Shown: positions 33,383 through 45,862 of the stretch, one piece after another
Layout: every line of letters starts with the position of its first letter
How positions within the stretch are numbered: the first letter of the stretch is position 1
The notes under the pieces: generated by a model
The model's input: the letters and a program-made list of their open reading frames with translations, nothing else
Databases searched by the model: none
What the model was told of the DNA's origin: nothing
Position numbers and translations under genes: made by a program
NCBI GenBank assembly: GCA_015499995.1
Contig: JADNRV010000003.1
Coordinates: 992,001-1,056,000 of the forward strand
DNA from: Flammula alnicola
Lineage: Eukaryota > Basidiomycota > Agaricomycetes > Agaricales > Strophariaceae
Length of the DNA: 64,000 bases
Direction of reading: 5' to 3'

Positions 33383-36300
33383 TCATCGCAGGAGATCCAA
33401 TCGTTGGTCGTTTGAGGGGTATCGATACGCAACAAAGTCTGGGTCTTGCTGGACGAGCTCTTCGAGAGCTTTTCGGGAAGTAACGGACATGCGCAAATTG
33501 GGGTTAGGAGCATTTGAGCTGAACGTACTGTGCCGCGACACTGAGGTTGTGTACCCATTTGTCGTCGTATCGTCCTGGACGTCATAGGGAGAATAGCCCA
33601 TAGACGGAATTGGTGGCCGACATGTTCTTGCGCGGGCTCTTGCTCGCGTTTATCACTCTTTTTGCCTAGAAGGGCAGAGAGGCCAAACTTGCTCTTCCGC
33701 TTCGTAGAGGGAAGTGGAGAATTCGCTCGAGGGTGTTCCTGAACATGCTCAAGCCTTCCGAGCGATCGTCGGGATATCCCAAACTCATCATAGCGCGGAC
33801 CCAATGATCGGCGTGAATCGAACTCGACGGGCCTGCTGCTAGGCATAGTTTGCAAAGCAAGGTTCGGCCTCGAGGAAGTGCCGCCGAAGGATTGCCGCCT
33901 GGTATCATTTGTTCTGAACGGCGCTTGCGGAGGAAGGAAATCATGGGCTGGGCCTGACCCTGGAGGTAAAGTACGATGGTCATAGTATGTCCGTGGTCTG
34001 AGATCGGAAGGGGTGATTCGGGCCGGCTGCTCGCCAGGAGGAAGAGGCGGCAACGACTTATCTCGAGAAAGAGAGGTCAGTCGGTTCAGCACATTAACAG
34101 TGTCAGGGCTCTGATTATTGGAGGTAGACGTTGGGAAGGGCGAGCTTGGAAGACTGGGGATGCTTTGTGGGCGCAATTCCATCTCTGACTTGGCAGAGTG
34201 GATGGATTTCCAGTTTATGCTCTGCGACCTGACTACAGACCCTTCTTGACCAGGTTTTTGCTCTTGATCGTCGATATGACCATTTCCGTCGTTCACGATG
34301 GTGTTACGACCGTCAACTATTTCTATATCACCAGACCGACGTAATGAGGCTGGGGAAGGCAACAAGCTTGATGGAGCGGTAGGTGGGACATACCAGGAGA
34401 TCCGAATTTAGGAGAGACGACAGAAGGCAAAGAAGGAGTAGAAGCATGTCGCATACCAACATCGGCAGGCCCTCGGTTGACCAAATATGACAACGAAGGA
34501 GGAGGAGCCAACGGAAGGTCGTCTTCCTTGCCTCCCGTTCGCTGCGCCATGTCTCGTTGGTGGGCGTCGTCATGCTTGCCAGTAACGATACGCCAAATCT
34601 TCGCCAGTCCTCCTTTCTTCTTCTTTGCCTTCTCTTCTGGAGCGATCTGAGAAGAATTCACATCTTCCAGCTCAACAGGAGGCCAAATCTGGCTGCGACG
34701 GGGTGTGTTGAGGTCAATTGGAGAAGTGGTATAGCGGCGAGATCCATTTGCTTCACGCTGCAGAGCAACACTATAGACAGTAATTAGTATGTCTGCACAG
34801 AAAGACTTGGAATGAAATATTCGTACTGCATATCAACCATACTACCTGACATGCCAGATGGAGCAAGACTGTCCTGACTCTTCCATCCTGCACTGAGGTT
34901 CTTCATTCCAAAGAATCTTGTCCGTCGAGGAGAAGAGGATCCAAGGCTATGGACATCCGAGAAAGACGCTTGCGAATATGCACGAGGTAGGTCGGGCCGG
35001 TCCAAAGGAGCGGTCAAAACGCTCGTAGGTCTCGCCGAACTCGCATGAGAATATCTTGAATATGGCTTCAAACCGTTCTCAGCGAGCTGCCCGCCACTCT
35101 GAGCAGATATTATGGAAGTTACATCCATAACAGAGCTCCTAGAGGATTTGCGAGCTCGTTTCTCTTCTCTCTTCTTGCGCTCTCGAGCTTCCTTCTCTTC
35201 TTTCCGCACATCGACATGCTCAACGATCATGCCGTTTTCGAGCAACGTGATTTCGCGAGAATGTGATCGTAGATGGTTCTGGTTGTATGCAGGAGAGCTA
35301 GGAGATTGAGGAGGCTTGATACGGACACCACCCAAGTCATCAGCAGGCGATGAACTACTGCCCATGTCATATGCTGATCGGCGTAGTTGCGAATAAGCAT
35401 CTCGCATGCGGCTGTCCAGCTGCTTGGCTTCTTGCATAGCACGGGCATGCGCAAGGGCCTCAGCTTCTAAAAGAGTTCGCTGAGACTTGATGTAGGTGTT
35501 CAATGTTTGCTGCCGCGACGCAGGTTCTCGGGGATTCTAATCAGAAAGGTAAGGTGACGAGACTACTTCAAGATGTATATGGTACGCACGATGCTTAGCC
35601 AGAGTTTGACATTTTGCTCTGTCAATCGGCCACCTTTGACCCTAGGTCGCGATGGGTTGTCAATCACGACTCCATTTCCCTCATCTTCCAATTCTCTTTG
35701 CTTCAATTCTTCAAACAAGACATCGCTAGCCCTCTCCCATGCCCCTGGCGACGAGACGTCCACATCAGCCATGTCTTGATCGCGCATCGCGCACTCCACG
35801 CAAACTTCTTCCTGCGGTGGAATGATGGGCGTGTATGTCTGGACAAGATTAGGCGCGTTGGGCTGAGTGACATAGGTTGGCTGTTGTGCATACGCTCGAA
35901 GATTTGGAGCGACAGGTGGGCTATAGGCGGGCGAAGCCGAGAGGGGCATGATGGGAGGAAACTGGGTTGCAGTTTGAGAACTCGTGCCCGCAGAATTTGG
36001 TACTGGCGAGGAAGATTTCCGGAGAGTGGAAGACGCAGGAGGGTTGGGGGAGATTCGGCCTTGAGATCCTGGAGATTTACGCGAAACTTGCATTGTGGCT
36101 GATTGATTGCGAGGGCTGGTGATGGTGTCTTGTGCAGAGTCGATGATTGAAGGTTTCGTGTCGTTGGATGCTCTGGAGGGTGTGCGCTGGTTGTTATCGT
36201 CCAGGCTGTAGCGTTCTACAACACGACGAGAAGCACCAGGGGGAAGAGCATACGAAAGTGAACTACGTGGAGGCTCTTGTGATAGGTGTTCTGAAGGGGA

Positions 36301-36630
36301 AGAGAATGCCTCTCTGTCCTGCCGTGACGAAGGCCGCTGTGAGTATTGAGATTCTGGCTGACCTCGCTGTTCGGCCGCTGACCCCCATGCCAGCGACAGC
36401 CTTGGAGTGTCGAAGTCAGCTCTCGAAGACTGCATCTCTGCGTTGTCTGTGGGCTCCCATGGACGCTCAATGACGGTTGAGGTAGGGTATCCAGTCGCTG
36501 GTGGTGACTTGGACTGCGGGGAAAGCGTGGGGTATCGGTTGTCTCCAAAGTCGAAGTCGTTCAGGATGGCGCGGGGGTAGAGTGAATTCTGGCCGCCGTC
36601 GTTCCTCAGAGGGTGAAGAGCAGCTGCCAT
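33383..36630 (-). CDS. Large Ser/Pro-rich basidiomycete protein of unknown function
   Basis: About 1000 residues, mostly disordered. The one well-conserved block is near 35850-35540: EEVCVECAMRDQDMADVDVS, VLFEELKQRELEDEGNGVVI, VKGGRLTEQNVKLWLSI, then (after an intron) NPREPASRQQTLNTYIKSQR and a helix. A later charged helix (RKEEKEARERKKREEKRARK) and KGGLAKIWRIVTGKHDD follow. The C-terminus read here is VTSRKALEELVQQDPDFVAY then RYPSNDQRLDLLR. Reaching that frame needs a short intron (GTCGGCC to GTCCAG, 47 bases) or a frame change near 33575-33625. Without it, translation would continue to 33355. The region at about 34355-34400 has the same problem (44-base GTATGT intron). Start MAAALHPLRNDGGQ. 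Function unknown. Confidence 0.75.
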
Positions 36631-36978
36631 GGTGGTCGATGACGAGAGGAAGAGAAATGTTTGAAATATCGTCAAATTCCGTTAGAACAGATGGGTGTAG
36701 TTATGAATGATCGATGAGCGTCGGCAACGATGCGGCCAGCAGACAAGCCACCGCGAAAAGAGAGATTGCAGCCGGGACTGCACTAGTCTCGACGCTGTTC
36801 GCGACGGTGGGCTTGTGTAGTGGTTGTTGGCGGGACAAGCTTAAGGCTGTGGTTTGTGGTAACGTAACTCTCAGTTTGGCTCCGCTCACATACGGAACAT
36901 GCCGCTTGCAACCAACTGACATCCCAAAGACATGGTATTACATCTACATGTCTAGAATTATTTAAACCTCTCTCTGCT
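36631..36978. other. Intergenic region between two minus-strand genes
   Basis: Promoter of the Ser/Pro-rich gene and 3' region of NDUFS7. No further gene is supported. Confidence 0.55.
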
Positions 36979-38046
<1,068 letters not shown>

Positions 38047-38427
38047 GGAGGAAGAATAGTGAGAGAAAGCAGCGTCGACCCGCGCGTTGAGCTAACCCGA
38101 TCCTCACGATTGGCTCTGGGTCACGTGTTAAGTCTCACTCAACACCACTCCCGAGTCCTCGAGTTCTGGACTATCATCGATGAGTTGTAAATTATTACAA
38201 GACAGATATGCTAGAGTGTAACTATGATACAAATCAAGGGTCTGTTATACAATGCTAAAGAGAATTCTTTTAAACAAAACAAAAACAAAAAGATAAGGAG
38301 ATGGGTCTATGGAAAAGCTTTAAAGGGATATGTAAATAAAATGTGCCCGACGCTATCCAAATAATGAAAAATGCTTAAAGAAATTCGAAGGATATGTATC
38401 GAGGAATAGAAAGGTATTGTCCAATGA
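38047..38427. other. Intergenic region, A-rich
   Basis: Promoter of NDUFS7 and 3' region of the kinase gene. A run of A-rich sequence (about 38270-38300) is the only visible feature. Confidence 0.55.
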
Positions 38428-40161
38428 TCACAGAAGTGAAGGCATGAGCTGTAGCCAAGGATGCTCCCTGATTTGAGCAAGAGTCGCGCGCGTGTCAGGA
38501 TTTTGGTCTAGACACTTCTGCATCAAATCCATGGCTCCATCTGAGATTTTGCCCACCACTTTCTCGGAGAGAAAAATCTTGCCGTCAACTGCATCGCGCA
38601 CAGTAGGGAACGGGGAAACGCCGGCAAGCAGGTACGACAGTAAAACTCCCAGTGTCCAAACCTCTGCAGGAGCGGCCTGGTAACTTTTCTTGAGGAGGAT
38701 CTCGGAGGAAGCGTATGCTGCTGTCCCGTAGAACATCTTATAATAGGGCCGAGGTTCGGCGAGACTGACAGCAGTGGCGCTGCCAAAGTCGATCAGCTTG
38801 ATCTGTCGATGAAAAAACGTCAATGAAAATTTTTCAGGAAGTAACGTATTGACTGTTGTACCTTCAAATTCTTATCAATCACTAGATTCTCGTCCTTGAT
38901 GTCGCGGTGTGCAATGCCATGACTGTCAAGGTAATGCACAGCATCGACAACTTGAGAAAACACGTAGCGAGCCTGCGCTTCCGTTAGTCGTTTGTCCTCT
39001 GACTGTTCAATACATTCGAACAGGTCATGGGAAGGTCGGCGGGAGAATTCTGGACGTGAATGTGCTTCAGAAATAGAGAGCTGGGTGTGAAGCAACTTTG
39101 GCAAATCCACATTTGTCGCAGACTTGGAATTGCCGTCACCCAAGGGAATATGTGGTTGGAGAGTGGCGAACATATGAGGCGGTGTGCTTGGTTCAGACGC
39201 TGGTAATGACGCTTCAGAGGAAGATGGTGACAAGGCGGGCGTGGATATTGACGATGAAGGAAGAGACAGGCAAGGCGGTAGAACGTTCAACTTATGTTGC
39301 TTATTCCACGGCGAGCCATGCAATTCTTGGACCTAAAATATATGAATAAAACATTGAACCCTGAAAATAAAACAGACATACCAAGTAGAAATAAAGGTTG
39401 TCCTCGTACAAATCTAGACACTTTACGATGTTCTCGTGGTTTATGTAACTCAGTAAAACCACCTCAGTGGGCAATCGTCCGACCACATCGTCTTCCATCC
39501 ATGCATGTTCGGGGACTTTGTCCTTGATGATAAATTTCACGGCGACTTCATGCGCCTCAATACGATGATAGGCGGTCATAACGAAGCCATATCCGCCAGA
39601 ACCAAGCTCGTCTTCTAGTTGATACGTGTGGACAAAGTGGGTGTTTAGTTGGTGATCAGATGGAAATTGGGCTGAATGCATGCGAGCCTCGGTGTTGTAG
39701 TTAAGGCGAGGTAACGCGTTTTCCGCGGCGACATCGAGTTGGAGTTGAAGTTGGAGGTGGTTGGACTGCATGTCTCCAAAATCCCTGCTCCGGGCAGAGG
39801 ATGCCAAGAATGATCCCGCTTTCAAGGTGGCAGAATGGGGATCATCCGCGGCCGAAGGTAACGGCGGAAGACTTCTGTTCAGGTGCCAAATTTTAGGCGA
39901 AGAGCTGAGCAGATTCCTGAGACGAGGGAGACCCTCGGACAGGGCGCGTTTGCCAGCGTCTTCCATCTGACGCGAAACAGAACACTGGTGGGGCAGTTTG
40001 CAGGTAAGAGGATCGCAGGTAAAACGGTGCTCGGATTCGTTGGGCGGGGTCTTTAAAATCTGGGGCGCGACTGATGTTGGAAGGGCCGGGGCAGAGTGGG
40101 ACGATTCTGAATTCTGTTGGGGAATTGTATGAGGTGGCGGGTTTTGTGGATGGGATGACAT
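38428..40161 (-). CDS. PAS-kinase-like Ser/Thr protein kinase without a PAS domain
   Basis: A disordered N-terminus of about 180 residues precedes the kinase domain. The glycine loop is ELGSGGYGFVMTAY, the ATP lysine is in HEVAVKFIIKD, then NHENIVKCLDLYEDNLYFYL and VQELHGSPW. A Ser/Pro insert of about 90 residues follows before DLFECIEQSEDKRLTEAQA, the catalytic loop HRDIKDEN, the DFG loop IKLIDFGSA and AEVWTLGVLLSYLLAG. HGS-W ... DLFE, HRDIKDEN and IKLIDFGSA are strongly PASK-like (yeast PSK1/PSK2 regulate sugar use and translation). No PAS domain is visible. The usual APE is SSE (AYASSEIL). Catalytic residues are present, so it should be active. Confidence 0.87.
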
Positions 40162-40428
40162 CTAGGTGGGGGACGGAGAAAGGTCTATGTAGAAATCAGG
40201 TGAAACAAGAGAAACATGCAAGGCGCGCAAGAGATGGAGGTAAGATAATGAGACAAGAAAGAGAAAAAGGAATGTGGCCCAGACGAGGAGTCGGACGGAA
40301 CGCAAGAGGCATGCCCGTGAAATCTCGATCAGCGGAACGGGGCTCGGCATAGTCCAAGTTGGGAACTGTCTACTATCGATCACACACTGGCGCTCTCAAC
40401 ATGGTTGTCACTCTTATACAAATACATT

Positions 40429-42215
40429 CTACTCCGTAGCTTCTGCCAGAGACCACATATAATAAACTCCTAATGACGGGCATTTCCGGAACACGTCAGT
40501 TCTTTTGCATAAATCACGCAACACCCTACATACCAATGCTTCTGTACGGCTTCCAGCATTCCGTCAATGCAGTAATCTCTTGCGGTGTCAGAAACGCGCC
40601 TCTGCAAAAAATAACATCAGCACTTGTAGTGGAGATAGTGACTCGTTCTCACTTGATTTTATTCTTCCCGGCCAACCTGGCTTTGAGGAGCCCCACATCT
40701 ATTCCAGATGGCAGAGGCACTGGCGTCTGTCCACTTATAGCTGCTTGATTCAAGGTCTTCTTGATCGACGGTGTGAAAGCTGGCGGTATGGACGCAAGAC
40801 CTTCCGTTCCACCCGATTCATTACCTGGGGGCACAGAAGATGTACCAACCATGTTGGAATCGTCTTCCTCTTTCGCATTGCTGTCATCGGCTGCGGCAAC
40901 TCCACTGATTGCAGCTGAAGCTTTGCTCTTTTTCTTCTTCGGTGTCGTTGTGCTCTTTTCCGGAGAAAGGCTATAAGAATGCACCGGTGAATGAAGGGAT
41001 AAGAACCACCGAACTACTCCCCTCTGAACTCCCAGATCACCTGCAATGGAGTTAGACTTTGCAGCTGCTGACAAAAGGGAGAATGCTCGTTACCAACTGG
41101 AAGGATATCGGGGCGCCGCAGAGAGAACATTGCGAACATATCAACTGTATGTATTGCGTCATTAGTAAGGACCACAACCACTGCAAAAGTATTACCAGTC
41201 CACTGTCATGTGTCAAGTCAGTTCTGACTCTCGACTTATCGAAATAGCACTCACTCTCCCAATACCCCGCACTTCAATCAGCATCCGAGCAAGTTCCTCG
41301 TCATCGGCTTCCAAGAGCTTCCTTGTTGATAAACGGCCATCCGCAAACCTCATCGCAAGGTCCTGAACTGTATCAGAGTCAAAATATGAGAATTTTGAGC
41401 CACTTTCACATGTGAAAGGACACACCATATTCCACCTTTCGACCGCTTAATCCTGCAGTTCTAAGAACGGCGATCTCTGCGGAGGCAACTTGATGTGGAG
41501 TCGGAAATGATTTTATGGCCTTTCTCCTTCAAGCCGGACAAGTCAGTCTAGTGCAGTTGAAAGAATTAAAGATACGTACTGTTCGTCATCCGGGTTCTCA
41601 GGGACAGATGGGTCAAACAATCTGATAAACTTGTGAGTAATTGAACGAGCTGCCATCCAGGAAATCTGTTGTGCTCTGCAGATAATTTCCACCATAAAGT
41701 TAGGATAGATAGCGAGGATAAACGAGTTGCCGTATGACATCTTACAGAATAGATGTTGTCAGTGCTCTATTTGAGACGCGCAGCGTATTAGAACTGTCTC
41801 ATTTTCTTGAAATAGTACTGTCTTCCTACCGGAAAGGATGCTCTTGTTCAAGATGCTCAAATGGCTTGCATTTCATTTTTGTGAACAGATCTTCAAATCG
41901 ATGGTCCACTTGAATTAGATGGTTCTTCGCTTCTTCGAAATTAAAGGAGAGGATAGCCGGCACAAAGGCAGTTTCCGGATCTTCGTCAGCGACAGGGAGA
42001 ACAGCGCTTGAGCTTGACAGTGGAACTTGAGGGTGCGCATCTTGCTTTGTGACTTTCTTAGTTTCTTTGGCCAACGGAGCATCTGCTTTACGCTTGCGAG
42101 CGGTCGGCTTCGGGCTTGGGTTGACCACGATATCTTGCGGTGCCGCAGCATCCAAAGCAGCGAAGTTTGTCCGTGCGGCGAGGCGCGCTGACGAGCGCCT
42201 AGTAACAGCGGGCAT
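40429..42215 (-). CDS. AlkA/MAG1-type DNA-3-methyladenine glycosylase (HhH-GPD)
   Basis: A basic N-terminus (MPAVTRRSSARLAARTNF, RKRKADAPLAKETKKV) probably carries the nuclear signal. The HhH-GPD fold follows: PFRALTTSILWQQISWMAAR, LSGRKVEYVQDLAMRFADGR, the hairpin VRGIGRWTVDMFAMFSLRRP, and DILPVGDLGVQRGVV with the catalytic Asp. Between GVVRWF and the last helices is an insert of about 90 residues (PKKKKSKASAAISGVAAADD ... SGGTEGLASIPPAF). The end is ITALTECWKPYRSIGVYYMW plus SLAEATE, the usual closing helix. It removes alkylated bases to start base excision repair. Around eight introns; the last one splits the Ser-Ile-Gly codon. Confidence 0.9.
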
Positions 42216-42654
42216 GGTCCAGGCAAAAGATGCGACGACCAAAGAAATTCGGGGAAGAACCGTCAATGGTATTTTGGCTGTAAAGATTGGTGGACGTACG
42301 CAGGGGTTACTGAGTACAAAGTAACTTGAGCCATGTTGGTTGCAGTCTTATTAATATTCATCTTCGTTGATGGCCCTGCCAGTGGATGAGTCAAGAAGTG
42401 CGACTCCGCAAATTAGAACACCACCTGGGGTAAGCAGATAAGATAAGATAGTACCCACGTCAGTGATTGATCATCACATATGAGGCTGTACATAAAGGAG
42501 AAGTACTACTTACTAATACCTCGGTCCTCCAGTCATCGTCGCGGCCTTTCCAGCCCGTCTCCAATCGTTGGCACATTAAGCTATAGCGACACCGCAGTCA
42601 TACTGAGCTCTTATTTAAAGCATTCTTGTCTTTTAGCGTAGTGTTGTTTTCAAC
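42216..42654. other. Divergent promoter between the glycosylase and the I9 inhibitor
   Basis: Contains a GATA-motif cluster (listed separately) and TTATTTAAAG at about 42611 near the inhibitor start. No gene recognised. Confidence 0.6.
42437..42451 (+). promoter_or_regulatory. Tandem GATA-factor site cluster
   Basis: GATAAGATAAGATAG holds three head-to-tail GATA cores in 15 bases, about 200 bases from both flanking start codons. Fungal GATA factors (AreA/NIT2 nitrogen regulators, WC/light factors) prefer such multiple sites. Control of the protease-inhibitor gene by nitrogen supply would make sense but is only inferred. Confidence 0.4.
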
Positions 42655-43132
42655 ATGTCGTCCAACATCATGAGTATGTCGCTTGTTATTTTCTCACTAT
42701 ACCTTGCACCTCACGTCACTTTGCGATTAGAATATATCGTTGTCTTCAAAGACAACGTCACTGAAGAACAGATTGAACAGTACGTAAAAGATATAAACAA
42801 TAATGGTAAGTGCATGAAGCAATGTTATCGATTGACGGTTCTCCCAGACTAACATCTTTTTGGCCATCATCCTAGGCGGAGAGGTCGTCCATCGATACAA
42901 CTCCATCCTCAATGTTCGTATTATCTCCATGATCCTTACTCTCTGCTCTAACCCAACCATTACATTTCAGGGTTTCTCCGCTGCTATCCCTGACCACTTC
43001 CTTTCTTCGCTCCAGGGATCGGATATCATCGAATATATTGGTACGACGAAACCTCACTGCGCAACGACTTGGAATCACTAATCATGACTTTCTTCTCTAC
43101 AAGAACCCGATAGCGTTGTTACGACCAATTAG
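42655..43132 (+). CDS. Proteinase inhibitor I9 (Pleurotus POIA1-like)
   Basis: Splicing four exons gives 76 residues, the same length as the Pleurotus ostreatus proteinase A inhibitor 1. It reads MSSNIMKYIVVFKDNVTEEQ, IEQYVKDINNNGGEVVHRYN, SILNGFSAAIPDHFLSSLQG, SDIIEYIEPDSVVTTN. This is the fold of subtilisin propeptides: it inhibits serine proteases as a tight complex and acts inside the cell, as there is no signal peptide. An intron after ATGA joins MSSNIM to KYIVVF. The last exon begins EPDSVV, reached by an acceptor TCTACAAG. Each junction is in phase, so the gene looks functional. Confidence 0.9.
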
Positions 43133-43402
43133 ACTGGCTGCGAAGACGCTAATCCCGGACCGATAGCTAATGTAATAAATTGATATGTGCTTGGAGGATA
43201 CTTAGCAAACAAGATGTACGTTGGATAATTATAACATACATATCACATGAATTATCCAGGATAGAGCACTCAACATAGGGTATATTCTCCCATATTCTCC
43301 AAACATCATAGGCTAGGGTATATCCTTTCTTCTTGCCTGTCTCAAATCAAGGTCAAGAAGTACGACGCCTCCACCACTTTACCTCCAAAATGGGGTGCGC
43401 AG

Positions 43403-45365
43403 CTATCGGTAGTTATTTATGTTGTTGGAATCCTCCGCTCCAGGATTCAACCGGTTAGCGAGGAACTTGGATGACTTGATGAACTATGGAGGAATTCTCT
43501 TAGCATCGAGATAGAGCGTTGAGAAAACAACTTTCAACCTACCCTAGGCACAAAGACCGTAGCCATCACTCCGAACGCCATAGTCTGGATTCGCTCGTAC
43601 AATTTAATCAGCGTTTCAAGTTGAGTGGCACTGAGCGTGGGCTCTTCCGCAGGCTCAACATCCGCGATCAAGGCCTTATTGGTCAGATATTCCAAGGTAT
43701 CCTCCAGGCATTTTTGCAGCTCATTCCGCAGATCGTCGTCCATGTTGAATGTGAGTTCGCACTTGCTCGAGGGTGCAAGATATGTGTTATAAATCATGAA
43801 TGGTATATTGTTCAGCGATTCGTGGTGTCGCTCCGTCGCCAGAGCTTCTATGGGCGTCTTCGAGCTGCTTGCTACTGGAGGTGCGGGGACATCAGGGATA
43901 GCATGAGATGCTTTGATGAACTCGGTTTTCAGGTCCTCAACGTCAATCCAGAAGGAGAGATAATATTCACAAGAGTCCTCGCTCAGGAACTCGCGGAATA
44001 GAAAACGCATGGTGGGGTCCGCGATGAACCTGTTTAGGCGGGCGATATTAACGGGATCAACAGGCTCATCCCTCGATGACTGTGGGCCGGAACCAGAGGC
44101 GCGGGAAGGGGCATTGACCAGAACGTCGGCGTTTACGGTGTTGCTCAATGAACTACTCAGCTGAACACCAAAAGGCTTTCCTCCATCCCAAACGGCCAAA
44201 CGATTGCCTTCGTCGGTGATAACATATATGGCTGTCTGAGTATATCGAAATTGAGCTTCACTCTACATAACATGTATGGATTTAAGAGACGTGAAAAGCA
44301 GGATTTGATAAGATTTACGCACAGTAACAAGCGAATTGCCCCTTGGAGTGGATCCACTGATGGTAAATATTTGAACGAAATCATTCTTCTTTGCTTTGTC
44401 GCTCAGTAGGGCGATGAGACCAAAGCGCACAAAATGAGCCGCTATCTCCGCGGCTTCCACTGGAGAATGAATAACAGTACAGTCGCAAAGCCATTTTATC
44501 ATCCTCGGCACCTCGAAGCAGTGGGTCGTCTGAACCGCAGATATTTTACCATCGAGGGGTCGAGCACCTTCCAGGAAAAGCCCATCCAATAACTTGGTCC
44601 TCCGGGCGACTTCAACTAGGCGTACACCTGCACGATCTTTCCCAGGCAATCCATAGTTGGGCGACCGCCCAACAAAGTGACGGAAAAGGTTCATTATAAT
44701 AGACTTGTTGATAATCAGTTCATCGTCTGAGGGACGACGGTCGAGACGCCAGAGCCTGGGGCGCGGCAGAGGTTGTGTGCTGAGAACCGATACGAGATGA
44801 TCGGCATCGGACTCTATGCCATTGTCTTCGACAAATCCCTCCAGCACACGGAGACCCTTCGCAGTGAGCTGATAGATTCCTTTTTTCTTGAAGAAGGGGG
44901 AATTATCTTGCGTGGCGTCTTTGATCAAGCTTCCTTCAATGAAATGCTGCATCAATCCGGACGCCGAATCTTCCGTCAAGGACAGCTCGCTCGTCGATGT
45001 CGTGATAATTCGTGAGAGGTTTCTAGCGTCCGGCGACCGAATGAATTTGAGAGAAGCAAGGTTGTGCACAGCTTCATTGCTTGTAAAAGAGAAAGTCAGA
45101 TGTGAGGTCGAGTCGTAGAAGACAACCAGCCTCACCCTAGAAAAGACTCGGGGAATGTTTTAAACGGAAATTGCCTGTGGGAGCCAAGGTGCAGCGAGAG
45201 CATAAGACTGCTAAATAAATCCCATGTATCCTAAGTATGAACAGCATGAGAAGAGTTGCGAAGGAAGGGGAAGACAATGCGCACTTGCTGGAAAGGCCTC
45301 CCGAATCTTGTAATCTTCAATCCATTCATCGTAGGGACCTCCGGGTCTCGAGGATCAGTAGCCAT
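43403..45365 (-). CDS. thn1: RGS regulator with two DEP domains (FlbA/Sst2/Thn1 type)
   Basis: The N-terminus MATDPRDPEVPTMNGLKITR, FGRPFQQ and DTWDLFSSLMLSLHLGSHRQ leads into DEP 1 (NEAVHNLASLKFIRSPDARN; KKKGIYQLTAKGLRVLEGFV) and DEP 2 (IIMNLFRHFVGRSPNYGLPG; HFVRFGLIALLSDKAKKND). The C-terminal RGS box is RLNRFIADPTMRFLFREFLS, EDSCEYYLSFWIDVEDLKTE and the long alpha-helical rest to LANRLNPGAEDSNNINNYR. RGS proteins speed GTP hydrolysis by G-alpha subunits. FlbA in Aspergillus controls sporulation, Sst2 pheromone desensitisation, Thn1 in Schizophyllum aerial growth. The gene looks intact; about 560 residues. Confidence 0.92.
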
Positions 45366-45862
45366 CCTGAGGATCCAGAATTGAAAGAGATAAGCCTGCT
45401 TCAAAGGCGCCTTGCTCAAAACTCAGATATCTCAGTTCGAAAACACGGCCGAGCCCTCTCGAAGGCGTTCGTGTCGCGTGCGCACTTTGAGGTGGAATTG
45501 AATGACACGGACGCCATCTTCAGCTTCGTCGAATCAATCATTGTTGTTGGTTTGTGCCGACAAGATCGGGGGATATAGTTGTCAGGCGAGCACACAGAGG
45601 TACACAAGCAAAGTCAACTGAGTCTAAGTTCTCGACTTCAGGGGAATTGAATCTCGGGCATGGAGGCGGTCCATAACATATCACGTGCAGAGAGAACGTC
45701 AAACGAGACGAGGCCGAAGAGATCAATGCCATACGAGTAAGTACAACATGTCGCAAGGCTATAAATATCGATCTATGGGTATCTGCGTAAAGTTCATAAC
45801 GGGTCGTCAAAGTCTTGTATACGTGAAGAATTCATAAAATAAGTAAACAGCAGTCCTCCTTC
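45366..45862. other. Intergenic region between two minus-strand genes
   Basis: Promoter of the RGS gene and 3' region of the next gene. An open frame at 45538-45810 on the minus strand shows no family and no splice partner. Confidence 0.55.

Noticed and set aside
35614..36102. Plus-strand open frame of 162 codons, rich in Trp and Arg
   Set aside because: Antisense to the conserved exon of the large Ser/Pro-rich gene. The composition is that of a mirrored frame.
43519..44001. Long plus-strand open frame of 160 codons
   Set aside because: It lies exactly antisense to the RGS domain exon, whose frame shows clear RGS motifs. It is a shadow.
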